From Marinobacter santoriniensis NKSG1 (GTDB lineage: Bacteria > Pseudomonadota > Gammaproteobacteria > Pseudomonadales > Oleiphilaceae): DNA of 64,000 bases. The number at the start of each line of letters is the position of its first letter. The stretch's first letter is position 1. The DNA lies in NCBI RefSeq assembly GCF_000347775.1, contig NZ_APAT01000003.1, forward strand, positions 1 to 64,000, read 5' to 3'. Under the pieces are notes generated by a model. It was given only the letters and a program-made list of their open reading frames with translations. It did not search any database and had not been told where the DNA came from. The position numbers and the translations under genes are program-made. Shown here one piece after another: positions 18,785 through 32,358 of the stretch.

Positions 18785-20269
18785 ATGTGCATCGCATCTC
18801 TCAGCACGTTGTTACATGGCATCGTTGAAGTGCCGTCGGTATTTGACGTCACTATCCACGGTCTGCAGACGGACAGCCGAACGGTGCGGTCCGGAGACGC
18901 ATTCGTCGCGCTGGCCGGTGCCCGAACGCCGGCTGACCACTATGTCGACAAGGCCATCGAGGCCGGTGCGACGGTGGTGTTGCTGGAGTCCGATGAAACT
19001 TTGCAGTGCACGGAACACCACGGCGCCCTCATCGTCCCGGTTGCAGGTCTGCGTCGGGAGTTGGGAAGGATTGCCGATCGCTTCTTCGAGCACCCGTCCC
19101 AGCGTCTGCGTCTGATCGGTGTGACCGGTACCAATGGTAAAACGTCCGTCTCACAATACATTTCGCAGTTGCTGAAGGAGACGGGCACACCCTGCGGTCT
19201 TCTGGGTACCCTGGGTTATGGGATGCCGGACGCCCTGCAGCCGGCCACGCATACCACGCCGGATGTTGTTCAGGTCAACCGGGTGCTCTCACAGATTTTG
19301 CGCCAGGGTGGTCGAGCGGCAGTCATGGAGGTGTCTTCCCATGCCCTTGATCAGGGACGCGTGGACCGGATCAGCATGACCGGAGCGGTATTCACCAATC
19401 TGACCCGGGATCATCTGGACTATCACGGCACCATGGAAGCGTACGGAGAGGCCAAGGCCAAACTGTTCTTCCGCGAAGGCCTGCACTTTGCCGTTATCAA
19501 TTTCGACGATCCTTTCGGACGGCAGCTTTACGAGCAGCTTGAAGGGAAGTGCGACCGGGTGCGGTACAGCCTCCACGAGGCGCAGACCGAGCTGTGGTTG
19601 AAGGAGTTCACTCCCACCGACGAGGGATTCGTGGCATCTGTCGATGGCCAGTGGGGCGCTTTCGAGATTCATGTGCCGATCATGGGTAGCTTCAACGCCA
19701 GTAACACGCTGGCAGCCATGGCCTCAGTCTTGGCTCTGGGTGTGCCGTTGGAGCGCGTCCGGACGGCGGTCAGTCGCCTGCAGCCGCCCCCGGGGCGTCT
19801 TGAATGCTTTTCGGGGGGAGATGGCGTCCGCGTCGTCGTGGATTACGCCCATACCCCGGATGCCTTGTCGAATGCCTTGTCCGCCCTTCGCATGCATGTG
19901 GCGGGGCGCCTGATCTGTGTCTTTGGCTGTGGCGGCGATCGGGATAGCGGAAAGCGGCCCGAAATGGCCAAAGAGGCCGAAGCCCTCGCCGACCAGGTGA
20001 TTGTGACCGATGACAATCCCCGAAGTGAAAGTCCGGATGCCATTACCCGGGACATTATGGCCGGGTTTGTTCATCCGGAGCGGGTAACGGTGATCCACGA
20101 CCGTGCGCAGGCGATTGCAAACGCTATTGATCTGGCGAGTAAGGACGACCTGGTACTGATCGCCGGTAAGGGGCATGAGGCCTATCAGGAAGTGGCGGGC
20201 CAGAAGTTGCCGTTCAGTGACACCGAACAGGTACGGCATCGCTTGAACCTGAATGGAGGTGTGGCATGA
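18785..20269 (+). CDS. murE: UDP-MurNAc-L-Ala-D-Glu:meso-diaminopimelate ligase
   Basis: Cytoplasmic Mur ligase that adds the third residue of the stem peptide. The 494-aa protein shows the ATP loop GVTGTNGKTS (about 111-120), NLTRDHLDYHGTM, DYAHTPDALSNAL and, in the C-terminal domain, DNPRSE. DNPR marks specificity for meso-diaminopimelate rather than lysine, so the organism has Gram-negative-type peptidoglycan. It sits between ftsI and murF and overlaps murF by 4 bp. Confidence 0.97.
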   Translation: MCIASLSTLLHGIVEVPSVFDVTIHGLQTDSRTVRSGDAFVALAGARTPADHYVDKAIEAGATVVLLESDETLQCTEHHGALIVPVAGLRRELGRIADRFFEHPSQRLRLIGVTGTNGKTSVSQYISQLLKETGTPCGLLGTLGYGMPDALQPATHTTPDVVQVNRVLSQILRQGGRAAVMEVSSHALDQGRVDRISMTGAVFTNLTRDHLDYHGTMEAYGEAKAKLFFREGLHFAVINFDDPFGRQLYEQLEGKCDRVRYSLHEAQTELWLKEFTPTDEGFVASVDGQWGAFEIHVPIMGSFNASNTLAAMASVLALGVPLERVRTAVSRLQPPPGRLECFSGGDGVRVVVDYAHTPDALSNALSALRMHVAGRLICVFGCGGDRDSGKRPEMAKEAEALADQVIVTDDNPRSESPDAITRDIMAGFVHPERVTVIHDRAQAIANAIDLASKDDLVLIAGKGHEAYQEVAGQKLPFSDTEQVRHRLNLNGGVA

Positions 20270-21657
20270 TGCGCGCCTTTTCACTGGCAGAGGCCAGTGC
20301 CTGGGCCGGTGCTTCCAGTCGTGCGGGGGACCTGACAGGCACCCGTTATACGGGCGTGTCGACAGATACCCGTTCGTTGTCTCCCGGCGACCTGTTTGTG
20401 GCGTTGCGGGGCGAGAATTTTGACGGCCACCGATTCCTTTCTGCGGCCCGTGATGCCGGAGCCGTGGCGGCGGTCGTGGATGTCGAGGACGACAGCGTCG
20501 ACCTGCCGCAGTTGGTGGTTGGCGACACGGTACAAGCCCTGGCTCGTCTGGCAGCCGGCAACCGGGACGCCAGTACCGCTGAGCTGGTGGCGGTCACGGG
20601 CAGCAGTGGCAAGACCACGGTTCGGGAAATGACAGGAGCCATTCTGTCAACCATGGGACCCACGTTGGTTACTGAGGGCAACCTGAACAACCACATAGGG
20701 GTGCCACTCACGCTCTTCCGTCTCGCGCCGGAGCACCGTTACGGCGCCATAGAGCTGGGTGCCAGCGGGCTGGGTGAAATTGCCCATACCGTAGCGATCA
20801 CCCGTCCGCAGGTCGTGATACTGACCAACGCAGGGCAGGCGCACCTGGAAGGATTCGGCAGTTACCAGAACATTGTTCTGGCAAAAGGCGAAATTATCGA
20901 AGGTGTGACCGAGGGCGGCCTGGTCGTTCTCAATCGTGACGACCCGGCGTTTGACCAGTGGCTGAATCGCGCCGGAGATCGTCGCGTTGTCAGTGTAAGT
21001 CGGCTGGGGCATCCGGATGCCGACTACCGAGTGACGGATGTGTCAGTAGCGCGCGACGGTCAGGCGTTGACCGTGGCTGGTCCGGACAACTGGCAGTGCC
21101 GCCTGACGGTGCCACTGCCTGGCGACCATAACCAGATCAATGCGCTGCTGGCGATTGCCGCCACCCGGGACCTGGGGGCGAGCGACGCGCAGATACGGGA
21201 AGGGCTGGAGAATGTGCGTCCGGTTTCCGGACGGTTGCAGAGTCTGGAACTCAGCGATCGTCTGACGGTGATTGATGACAGTTACAACGCGAACCCCGCG
21301 TCCATGAAGGCCGCATTGGCGGTGCTCGCGGGCAGGGAAGGCCGGCTAATGGCGGTGTTTGGCGCGATGGCCGAGCTGGGGGAGCAGGCCCGAGAACTGC
21401 ACGCCGAGGTCGGTGCCTGCGCCCGGGAATTGGGGATTGACCGGTTGCTGGTTGTTGGCCCCGGGTGTGAGGGCTATGCCGATGGGTTCGGCCAGGAAAC
21501 AGAAACATTTGAGGATCACGAAACAGCCGTCAACGCAGTGGTCAAAGGGCTGAACGAGCCGACGACTGTCCTGGTGAAGGGTTCTCGCAGTTCCGCCATG
21601 GATCGCGTGGTGGAGGGAATAAAAGAAAAGGTGAATGACGCATGCTGCTCTGGCTGA
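20266..21657 (+). CDS. murF: UDP-MurNAc-tripeptide:D-Ala-D-Ala ligase
   Basis: Completes the UDP-MurNAc-pentapeptide by adding the D-Ala-D-Ala dipeptide made by Ddl. The 463-aa Mur ligase has [20 protein letters not shown] at its N-terminal domain, the ATP loop [12 protein letters not shown] and [15 protein letters not shown] in the C-terminal domain. Two adjacent ATGs (20266, 20269) are available, the first overlapping the murE stop. The 3' end overlaps mraY by 16 bp. Confidence 0.97.
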   Translation: MMRAFSLAEASAWAGASSRAGDLTGTRYTGVSTDTRSLSPGDLFVALRGENFDGHRFLSAARDAGAVAAVVDVEDDSVDLPQLVVGDTVQALARLAAGNRDASTAELVAVTGSSGKTTVREMTGAILSTMGPTLVTEGNLNNHIGVPLTLFRLAPEHRYGAIELGASGLGEIAHTVAITRPQVVILTNAGQAHLEGFGSYQNIVLAKGEIIEGVTEGGLVVLNRDDPAFDQWLNRAGDRRVVSVSRLGHPDADYRVTDVSVARDGQALTVAGPDNWQCRLTVPLPGDHNQINALLAIAATRDLGASDAQIREGLENVRPVSGRLQSLELSDRLTVIDDSYNANPASMKAALAVLAGREGRLMAVFGAMAELGEQARELHAEVGACARELGIDRLLVVGPGCEGYADGFGQETETFEDHETAVNAVVKGLNEPTTVLVKGSRSSAMDRVVEGIKEKVNDACCSG

Positions 21658-22727
21658 CAGAGGTACTATCCCAATATTTTTCCGAACTGGCAGTGTTTCA
21701 GTATCTGACGCTGCGCGCGATTCTGGGAATCCTGACGGCGTTGCTGATCTCCCTCGTGATCGGACCGATGATGATCCGGAAGCTCAGCCAGTACCAGATC
21801 GGCCAAGCGGTGCGTGACGATGGCCCCCAGACACATCTGAGCAAGGCCGGAACCCCGACCATGGGTGGTGCACTGATCCTGGTCGCCATAGCTGTCAGCA
21901 CTCTGCTCTGGGCCGATCTCAGCAATCGCTATGTCTGGATTACCCTGCTGGTCACGCTTCTGTTCGGGGCCATCGGTTGGGTGGATGACTACCGCAAGGT
22001 GGTTGAGCGCAATCCGCGGGGGTTACCGGCGCGCTGGAAATATTTCTGGCAGTCGGTTATCGGAGGCGGGGCTGCCGTGTTCCTGTATTTCAGTTCGTCG
22101 TTGCCACAGGAAACGTCACTGTACCTCCCGTTCATCAAGAACGTTTCGCTGACCCTCGGGCCGGTGTTTTTTATCCTGCTGACCTACTTCGTCATCGTTG
22201 GCAGCAGTAACGCGGTGAATCTGACAGATGGACTGGATGGGCTCGCCATCATGCCCACGGTGATGGTGGCCGGTGCCCTGGCCATTTTCGCGTATGTATC
22301 TGGCCACGCCCAGTTTGCCAACTACCTGCTGATCCCCCACCTGCCCGGCACCGGGGAGCTCATCATTTTCTGTGGTTCGCTGGTCGGTGCAGGGCTGGGG
22401 TTCCTCTGGTTCAACACCTATCCGGCGCAGGTGTTCATGGGCGATGTCGGCGCGCTTGCACTGGGAGCTGCGCTGGGCGTGGTGTCCGTCATCGTCCGGC
22501 AGGAAATCGTGCTGTTCATCATGGGTGGCGTTTTTGTCATGGAAACGGTCTCGGTCATCCTGCAGGTGGCATCGTTCCGCCTGACCGGTCGCCGGATTTT
22601 CCGGATGGCCCCTCTGCACCACCACTTTGAATTGAAGGGTTGGCCAGAACCGAGAGTTATCGTGCGGTTCTGGGTCGTTACGGTTGTTCTGGTACTGATT
22701 GGCCTCGCCAGTCTGAAGATACGATAG
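21642..22727 (+). CDS. mraY: Phospho-MurNAc-pentapeptide transferase
   Basis: Polytopic membrane enzyme that transfers phospho-MurNAc-pentapeptide to undecaprenyl phosphate, forming lipid I. The 361-aa length and about ten hydrophobic segments match the family. Motifs include [12 protein letters not shown], the acidic [22 protein letters not shown] and the [11 protein letters not shown] loop near the C-terminus. It lies between murF and murD in the dcw cluster, with the start inside the end of murF. Confidence 0.97.
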   Translation: MLLWLTEVLSQYFSELAVFQYLTLRAILGILTALLISLVIGPMMIRKLSQYQIGQAVRDDGPQTHLSKAGTPTMGGALILVAIAVSTLLWADLSNRYVWITLLVTLLFGAIGWVDDYRKVVERNPRGLPARWKYFWQSVIGGGAAVFLYFSSSLPQETSLYLPFIKNVSLTLGPVFFILLTYFVIVGSSNAVNLTDGLDGLAIMPTVMVAGALAIFAYVSGHAQFANYLLIPHLPGTGELIIFCGSLVGAGLGFLWFNTYPAQVFMGDVGALALGAALGVVSVIVRQEIVLFIMGGVFVMETVSVILQVASFRLTGRRIFRMAPLHHHFELKGWPEPRVIVRFWVVTVVLVLIGLASLKIR

Positions 22728-22742
22728 GACTTTGCTTCTGCT

Positions 22743-24083
22743 ATGAGTGTCATCGCATCGGATCGTCGCACATTGGTGGTAGGGCTCGGTAAAACCGGGC
22801 TCTCCTGCGTGCGTTACCTGTCGGCTCAGGGCAGGGAGATCGTTGTGGCTGACAGCCGGGACAATCCGCCCGGAATCGATGAGCTGCGCTCACGGTATCC
22901 AGAAGTGCCGGTGCATCTGGGACCATTCAACGCTGAGCAGTTCGCCACATTCAACGAACTGGTCGTCAGCCCGGGTATTGCGATTGCCGAGCCGGCGATC
23001 GCCTACGCCGCTCAGCACGGAGCCCGCATCCGCGGCGATATCGACTTGTTCGCGGAGGCCGCTGATGCGCCGATCATTGCCATCACCGGTTCCAACGGAA
23101 AGACCACCGTCACCACGCTCGTTGGCGAAATGGCCCGGGCTGCGGGCCGGAATGTGCAGGTCGGCGGCAATATAGGTACACCCGCATTGGATCTTCTGGG
23201 CCAGGGCGCGGATCTTTACGTGCTGGAATTATCCAGTTTCCAGCTTGAAACCACTGAAGAGCTCAATGCGCTGGCGGCGACCGTTCTGAATGTCAGTGAT
23301 GATCACATGGACCGGTATCCGGACAAGATGGCGTATTTCCAGGCCAAGCAGAGAATTTTCCGGGGGGCGAAAAACGCCATCGTCAACCTCGACGATGCGC
23401 TCAGTACCCCGATGGCCCGGGATACTTTGAGATTCCTGTGTTTCGGCTTCCATCGCGTGAACCCGGATACCTTCAGTACCCGGGACGATGATCAGGGAAC
23501 CTGGATTACTTTCGGACTTGATAACCTCCTGTTGACCAGTGAGCTCAAACTGATGGGCCACCACAACGTCAGCAACGTCATGGCGGCGCTGGCCCTGGGC
23601 CATGCGGCGGACTTCCCGATGGCTGTGATGCTGGAGGTCGTCCGGAATTTCCGTGGGCTTCCGAACCGCTGTGAATTTGTCCGTTCGCTGGATGACGTTG
23701 ACTATATCAACGATTCCAAGGGAACCAACGTAGGCGCCACCGTTGCCGCGATCGAGAGTCTTGTGCCGGATCACGGCAAGGTTGTGTTAATCGCCGGCGG
23801 CGATGGTAAAGGCGCTGATTTTTCTCCGCTGGAGGCGCCGGTCACGCTGCACTGCCGCACTGTGGTCCTGATCGGGCAGGATGCGGAGCGCATCGCGGAG
23901 GTCATCGGTTCTTCCGTTCCGGTAAAGCAGGCAACAACCCTGGCCGAGGCGGTGACTGAAGCCCGGGCGGCGGCCCGTCCCGGTGATCGGGTGCTGTTGT
24001 CACCCGCGTGTGCCAGTTTCGATATGTTCCGTGATTACAACGATCGCGGAGATCAGTTCCGGCAACTTGTGGAGGGCCTGTGA
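22743..24083 (+). CDS. murD: UDP-MurNAc-L-alanine:D-glutamate ligase
   Basis: Adds D-glutamate to UDP-MurNAc-L-Ala in the cytoplasm. The 446-aa Mur ligase has an N-terminal Rossmann-like GLGKTGLSCVRYL, the ATP loop ITGSNGKTTVT, ELSSFQLETTEEL, NDSKGTNVGAT and the C-terminal LSPACASFDMFRDYNDRGD block that is specific to MurD. It follows mraY after 15 bp; its stop is overlapped by the ftsW start. Confidence 0.97.
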   Translation: MSVIASDRRTLVVGLGKTGLSCVRYLSAQGREIVVADSRDNPPGIDELRSRYPEVPVHLGPFNAEQFATFNELVVSPGIAIAEPAIAYAAQHGARIRGDIDLFAEAADAPIIAITGSNGKTTVTTLVGEMARAAGRNVQVGGNIGTPALDLLGQGADLYVLELSSFQLETTEELNALAATVLNVSDDHMDRYPDKMAYFQAKQRIFRGAKNAIVNLDDALSTPMARDTLRFLCFGFHRVNPDTFSTRDDDQGTWITFGLDNLLLTSELKLMGHHNVSNVMAALALGHAADFPMAVMLEVVRNFRGLPNRCEFVRSLDDVDYINDSKGTNVGATVAAIESLVPDHGKVVLIAGGDGKGADFSPLEAPVTLHCRTVVLIGQDAERIAEVIGSSVPVKQATTLAEAVTEARAAARPGDRVLLSPACASFDMFRDYNDRGDQFRQLVEGL

Positions 24084-25282
24084 TGTCACTTGAAGCCAGC
24101 CTTCCCATCCAGAACCGGTGGTTTGCCAGGTTCGAGCCGTTGCCGATGCTGATGATCAGCGCAATCGCCCTGATGGTGATTGGCGTCGTGATGATTTCTT
24201 CAGCCTCGATGGATATGGCCGCGGAGACCGTCGGCAACAGTTATCACTATGTGATTCGTCAACTGCTGTTTGCCGTGATGGGCTGTGGTCTGGCGCTTTT
24301 GGCCGTGAATGTGCCGGTCAGTTGGTGGGAGCGCAGCGGCTGGCTGCTGCTGTCGATTGGCCTGGTCGTGCTGGTGCTGGTGCTTACGCCGCTTGGGCGC
24401 ACGGTGAATGGTTCAACGCGCTGGATTCCGTTCGGACTGTTCAATGTCCAGGTGTCTGAGGTGGCCAAGCTGTGCCTGATTGCCTATCTGGCCGGATACG
24501 TGGTCCGGCGTCGGGAAGAATTGCTGAACACATGGCCGGGCTTTCTCAAACCGTTGCTCATTCTGGGGGTTGCCTCTTTCCTGCTGGTCACGGAACCGGA
24601 TTTCGGGGCCACGGTGGTTCTGGTCTCGGCGTCCGCCGGCATGATTTTTCTCAGCGGCGTCCGTCTCAGCCGGTTTGTGCCTCTGATCATCACGCTGATT
24701 GTATTGGGCGCGTTGCTGGTACTGACCCAGCCGTACCGGATCAAGCGGGTCGTGAGTTACCTGGATCCCTGGAAGGATCAGTTCGACAGTGGCTATCAGT
24801 TGACCCAGTCGCTGATTGCCTTCGGTCGGGGCGAGTGGTTCGGCGTCGGGTTGGGCAACTCGATTCAGAAGCTGTTCTATCTGCCCGAGGCCCACACGGA
24901 CTTCATTTTCGCCATTGTTGCGGAAGAGTTCGGCTTGATCGGATCGCTGATTGTGCTCGGGCTGTTCACGATTCTGGTGACGTCCGGGCTGGTGATCGCC
25001 CGTCGCGCTGAAAAGGCGGGGATGCCGTTCGGTGCGTGTTTTTCCTATGGCCTGAGCCTGCTCATAGGCTTGCAGGCGGGCATCAATATGGCCGTCAGCA
25101 CAGGTCTGCTTCCGACCAAGGGCCTGACGTTGCCGCTGGTCAGCTACGGCGGATCAAGCCTCATGGTGAGCTGCATCTGCATCGGGGTCCTGGCTCGTGT
25201 CGAGATGGAGCGTCTCGACAAGGTACGGCTGGATCGCGAGAAAACCGGGTCGTCCAAACGGGGAGGTGCGCGTTATGAGTAA
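24083..25282 (+). CDS. ftsW: Septal peptidoglycan glycosyltransferase FtsW
   Basis: SEDS-family polymerase that builds septal glycan strands with FtsI. The 399-aa protein has about ten membrane helices and the SEDS signatures GRTVNGSTRWIPFG, TEPDFGATVVL (with the catalytic-type Asp), WFGVGLGNSIQKLFYLPEAH and LPLVSYGGSS. The ATG at 24083 is preferred over the GTG at 24080 because GGAGGG lies 6 bases upstream of it; it overlaps the murD stop (TGATG). Confidence 0.97.
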   Translation: MSLEASLPIQNRWFARFEPLPMLMISAIALMVIGVVMISSASMDMAAETVGNSYHYVIRQLLFAVMGCGLALLAVNVPVSWWERSGWLLLSIGLVVLVLVLTPLGRTVNGSTRWIPFGLFNVQVSEVAKLCLIAYLAGYVVRRREELLNTWPGFLKPLLILGVASFLLVTEPDFGATVVLVSASAGMIFLSGVRLSRFVPLIITLIVLGALLVLTQPYRIKRVVSYLDPWKDQFDSGYQLTQSLIAFGRGEWFGVGLGNSIQKLFYLPEAHTDFIFAIVAEEFGLIGSLIVLGLFTILVTSGLVIARRAEKAGMPFGACFSYGLSLLIGLQAGINMAVSTGLLPTKGLTLPLVSYGGSSLMVSCICIGVLARVEMERLDKVRLDREKTGSSKRGGARYE

Positions 25283-26352
25283 CGCCCGGCGCTTCCTGAT
25301 GATGGCTGGCGGCACCGGTGGCCACGTGTTCCCGGCACTGGCCACGGCCCGCGCGCTGCAGGCTCGCGGACATGAGGTGCATTGGCTCGGAGCCAGAGGA
25401 GGAATGGAACAGCGGCTGATTGGTGACACCGATATTCCCCTGTCCCTTATTCACATTTCCGGGCTTCGGGGCAAGGGCAGACTGGCGCTGTTGCTCGCAC
25501 CGTTCCGGCTGATGCGCGCACTCGGTGAGGCCTTTACCATCGTTCGGCGGGTCAAGCCGGACTGTGTGGTGGGAATGGGCGGCTTTGTCACCGGCCCCGG
25601 CGGTGTGGCCGCCTGGATCACCCGCACGCCCCTGGTGGTTCACGAACAGAACGCCATTGCCGGTATGACCAACCGGATCCTGGTGCGGTTCGCGGAAACA
25701 GTATTGGAAGCCTTTCCAGGCAGCTTCGGTGCCGACGTCATCACCCGGTGCACCGGCAATCCGGTGCGCCAGGATCTGGCGGACCTGCCGGCTCCGGAAG
25801 CCCGCATGGGCGATAGGAACGGCCCGCTCCGTGTTTTGGTGGTCGGCGGTAGCCTGGGGGCTCAGGTCTTTAATGAGCGCCTGCCCGAAGCTTTGGCGTT
25901 GATCCCGGAGGATCGACGTCCAGAGGTGCGTCATCAGTGTGGCGAAAACAAATACGATGCCACCGCCGAAGCCTATGAGGCGAGTGGCGTATCAGCCCGG
26001 GTGGACCGGTTTATCAAGGACATGGCGGAAGCCTACAGTTGGGCCGATGTTGTGGTGTGCCGGTCGGGTGCGCTGACGGTGTCGGAGCTGTGTGCCGCTG
26101 GGATTGGTGCAGTGCTCGTGCCGTTCCCGCATGCCGTCGACGATCACCAGACGGCCAATGCCCGTCAGATGGTCGATGCCGGGGGCGCGATCCTGATACC
26201 ACAGCCAAAACTGACAGCGACGGTGTTGGCGGAAACCCTGGAAGACCTGGCGGGTAACCGGTCACGGGTCATGAATATGGCGAAGGCCGCGCGCACGCTG
26301 GCCCGCCCGGATGCAACGGAGAGAGTCGTGAATTACTGTCTGGAGGCCGCCA

Positions 26353-26360
<8 letters not shown>
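25275..26360 (+). CDS. murG: Undecaprenyldiphospho-muramoylpentapeptide beta-N-acetylglucosaminyltransferase
   Basis: Peripheral membrane GT28 enzyme that adds GlcNAc to lipid I to make lipid II. The 361-aa protein begins with the G-loop [15 protein letters not shown]. Later motifs are [30 protein letters not shown], the donor-binding [13 protein letters not shown] and [15 protein letters not shown]. The longer frame from 25197 lies inside ftsW and is rejected: GGAGG (25262-25266) precedes the ATG at 25275, which overlaps ftsW by 8 bp. Confidence 0.97.
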
Positions 26361-29597
<3,237 letters not shown>

Positions 29598-29632
29598 CAA
29601 CTCAACGACAGACCCTAGGTTTGGTGGAACAC

Positions 29633-30868
29633 ATGTCATCGGTTGAAACGGAAAACATGATAGTTGGACTCGACATCGGAACCTCGAAGGTGGTTGCGAT
29701 CGTGGGCAAGCGCAAGATGGACGGCACCATTGAGGTCGTCGGCATCGGCTCCCACCCTTCGCGGGGGCTCAAGCGTGGCGTCGTGGTGAATATTGAAACC
29801 ACCGTTCAGGCTATTCAGCGGGCCGTCGAAGAAGCCGAACTGATGGCAGGCTGCCGTATTCACTCGGTCTACGCGGGAATCGCGGGCAGCCACATCAAGA
29901 GTCTCAACTCCCATGGGATTGTGGCGATCCGTGATCGGGAAGTGACCCAGGCTGATATCGATCGGGTCATCGACGCGGCCCAGGCAGTGGCGATTCCGGC
30001 AGACCAGAAAATCCTGCATATCCTGCCCCAGGAATTTGTCATTGACAGTCAGGAAGGCATCAAGGAACCCATGGGGATGTCCGGGGTCCGGCTGGAAGCC
30101 AAGGTGCATCTGGTGACCTGTGCAGTGAATGCTGCCCAGAACATCGAGAAATGCGTGAAACGCTGTGGCCTGGAGGTCGATGACATCATTCTCGAGCAGC
30201 TGGCTTCCAGTCACGCGATTCTCACCGAAGACGAAAAGGAGCTCGGGGTCTGCGTCGTGGACATCGGAGGCGGTACCACGGACATCGCAGTGTTCACCGG
30301 AGGCGCCATTCGCCATACCGCGGTCATTCCGATCGCCGGCGACCAGGTGACCAACGACATTGCCATGGCCCTGCGCACACCGACCCAGAATGCCGAGGAA
30401 ATCAAGATCAAGTACGCCTGCGCGCTGACCCAGCTCGCAGGCGCCGATGAAACCATCAAGGTGCCCAGCGTGGGGGATCGTGCCCCACGGGATCTGTCCC
30501 GACAGGCGCTCGCCGAAGTCGTCGAGCCCCGTTACGAGGAGCTGTTTACTCTGGTCCAGTCAGAGCTGCGCAGATCCGGATTCGAGGACATGATTCCCGC
30601 GGGCATCGTGATGACCGGCGGCTCCTCCACCATGGAAGGCGTGGTGGAGCTGGCCGAAGAGATCTTCCACATGCCGGTCCGGCTCGCCTCTCCGCAGGCG
30701 GTCTCCGGTATGACGGAAGTGGTCAACAACCCGATCTACGCCACCGGCGTGGGGTTGCTGATCCACGGCTTCCGCCAGATGGATCTTGGGCGGGCGCCAG
30801 TGCTCAAGGGGGAGGACGCCCCCACGCTGTTGGAGCGCATGAAGGCCTGGTTTACCGGTCATTTCTGA
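29633..30868 (+). CDS. ftsA: Cell division protein FtsA
   Basis: Actin-like ATPase that tethers FtsZ to the membrane. The 411-aa protein has MIVGLDIGTSKVVAIVGK (phosphate 1), the SHI/1C domain, VVDIGGGTTDIAVFTGG (phosphate 2) and a late adenosine loop IVMTGGSS. The C-terminal ERMKAWFTGHF is the amphipathic membrane-targeting helix. ATG 29633 (after GGTGGA) is preferred to the upstream frame from 29558, which overlaps ftsQ. Confidence 0.97.
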   Translation: MSSVETENMIVGLDIGTSKVVAIVGKRKMDGTIEVVGIGSHPSRGLKRGVVVNIETTVQAIQRAVEEAELMAGCRIHSVYAGIAGSHIKSLNSHGIVAIRDREVTQADIDRVIDAAQAVAIPADQKILHILPQEFVIDSQEGIKEPMGMSGVRLEAKVHLVTCAVNAAQNIEKCVKRCGLEVDDIILEQLASSHAILTEDEKELGVCVVDIGGGTTDIAVFTGGAIRHTAVIPIAGDQVTNDIAMALRTPTQNAEEIKIKYACALTQLAGADETIKVPSVGDRAPRDLSRQALAEVVEPRYEELFTLVQSELRRSGFEDMIPAGIVMTGGSSTMEGVVELAEEIFHMPVRLASPQAVSGMTEVVNNPIYATGVGLLIHGFRQMDLGRAPVLKGEDAPTLLERMKAWFTGHF

Positions 30869-30964
30869 CGGACCGGGCAGGAAGTACACGAAGGTATCTC
30901 GAAAACACAAATCTCGAATAAACGGCCTGTAAAAGGCCGAAAACAGCACGAAGGAGTAGGGGAA

Positions 30965-32125
30965 ATGTTCGAACTAGTCGATAATGTCCAGCAAAATGCT
31001 GTCATTAAAGTCGTTGGTGTTGGTGGAGGCGGCGGAAACGCCGTTCGTCACATGCTCAGCAGCGACATTGAAGGTGTGGAATTTATCTGCGCCAACACGG
31101 ATGCCCAGGCTCTCACCGATATGGATGCTCGTCAGATCATCCAGCTGGGCGGAAATATCACCAAGGGGCTTGGCGCTGGTGCCAACCCGGAAGTGGGCCG
31201 TCAGTCGGCTCTCGAAGATCGCGACCGGATCGCCGAAGCGCTGCAGGGTGCTGACATGGTCTTTATTACCGCCGGAATGGGTGGTGGAACCGGAACCGGT
31301 GCAGCGCCGATTGTGGCCGAAGTGGCTCGCGAGCTTGGCATCCTGACCGTTGCCGTGGTTACCAAGCCCTTCATGTTTGAAGGCGGCAAGCGGATGAGTG
31401 TGGCTGAAGCCGGTTTGCAGGAGCTCGAGGAAAGCGTCGACTCGCTGATCACCATTCCCAACGAGAAGCTGCTGGCAGTGATGGGCAAGAAAACCAGCCT
31501 GCTGGATGCTTTCGCGGCCGCCAATGATGTGCTGCTGGGTGCCGTTCAGGGCATCGCTGACCTGATCACTCGCAACGGTATGATCAACGTCGACTTCGCC
31601 GACGTGAAAACCGTGATGTCCGAAATGGGCATGGCGATGATGGGTACGGCCCGGGCCACCGGCGAAAACCGTGCGCGCGAAGCGGCCGAAGCCGCCGTTC
31701 GAAGCCCGCTGCTGGAAGACATCAACCTGCAGGGCGCCAAGGGTATCCTGGTCAATATCACGGCGGGCATGGATCTCAACCTGGGCGAGTTTTCCGAGGT
31801 TGGCGATATCGTGCGCGAATTTGCTTCCGATTCCGCGACGGTTGTCGTGGGTACCGTCATCGATCCGGAAATGACCGACGAGCTGAAGGTAACGGTCGTG
31901 GCTACTGGCCTCGGTGGTGATCGTGGGGAGAAGCCTACCAAGGTGGTGGACAACACCCGTACCCTGGATGGCAAGACCGATTACAACCAGCTGGACCGGC
32001 CGGCAGTTCTGCGTCGTCGTGCCGTGTCGAACGGTAATGTGGCGATTGATCAGAGCAAAGAAAGCGAGGAGCAGGGCGTGGACTATCTCGATATTCCCGC
32101 ATTCCTCCGTCGCCAGGCTGACTGA
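30965..32125 (+). CDS. ftsZ: Cell division protein FtsZ
   Basis: Tubulin-like GTPase that forms the Z ring. The 386-aa protein has the nucleotide-binding [12 protein letters not shown] (about 16-26), the tubulin signature GGGTGTG (106-112) and a synergy-loop region [12 protein letters not shown] variable linker leads to the conserved C-terminal peptide [14 protein letters not shown] that binds FtsA and ZipA. The 96-bp gap after ftsA contains a direct repeat ATCTCGAA (30896 and 30911) and a small hairpin (30923-30939), so separate control is possible. Confidence 0.98.
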   Translation: MFELVDNVQQNAVIKVVGVGGGGGNAVRHMLSSDIEGVEFICANTDAQALTDMDARQIIQLGGNITKGLGAGANPEVGRQSALEDRDRIAEALQGADMVFITAGMGGGTGTGAAPIVAEVARELGILTVAVVTKPFMFEGGKRMSVAEAGLQELEESVDSLITIPNEKLLAVMGKKTSLLDAFAAANDVLLGAVQGIADLITRNGMINVDFADVKTVMSEMGMAMMGTARATGENRAREAAEAAVRSPLLEDINLQGAKGILVNITAGMDLNLGEFSEVGDIVREFASDSATVVVGTVIDPEMTDELKVTVVATGLGGDRGEKPTKVVDNTRTLDGKTDYNQLDRPAVLRRRAVSNGNVAIDQSKESEEQGVDYLDIPAFLRRQAD

Positions 32126-32298
32126 TAATCTGTCGCACTTGTGGTTTGGCCTGAATAGCCTGGGATCCATTTCGCTGTTTTGAGCGAAAAATGGAACCAC
32201 TCAGGCGAAAACTGCGTGCGGCTGGGTGCCGATTGTAGGCTTTGTGTAAATTCGGGGCCGGTGGGTCCTGGTTAAATGGTACTCAGTCTTATTTTCTG

Positions 32299-32330
32299 AT
32301 ATTCTCCGGGCGGATTTTTGCCCAGAATAT
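32299..32330 (+). promoter_or_regulatory. Bulged hairpin in the lpxC leader
   Basis: ATATTCT (32299-32305) pairs with AGAATAT (32324-32330) and GGGC (32308-32311) with GCCC (32320-32323), leaving a CC bulge and an 8-base loop. It ends 28 bases before the lpxC ATG. No T-run follows, so it is not a simple terminator. Confidence 0.45.
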
Positions 32331-32358
32331 CGCCATTTTGTGACGGAATGATGAACCG

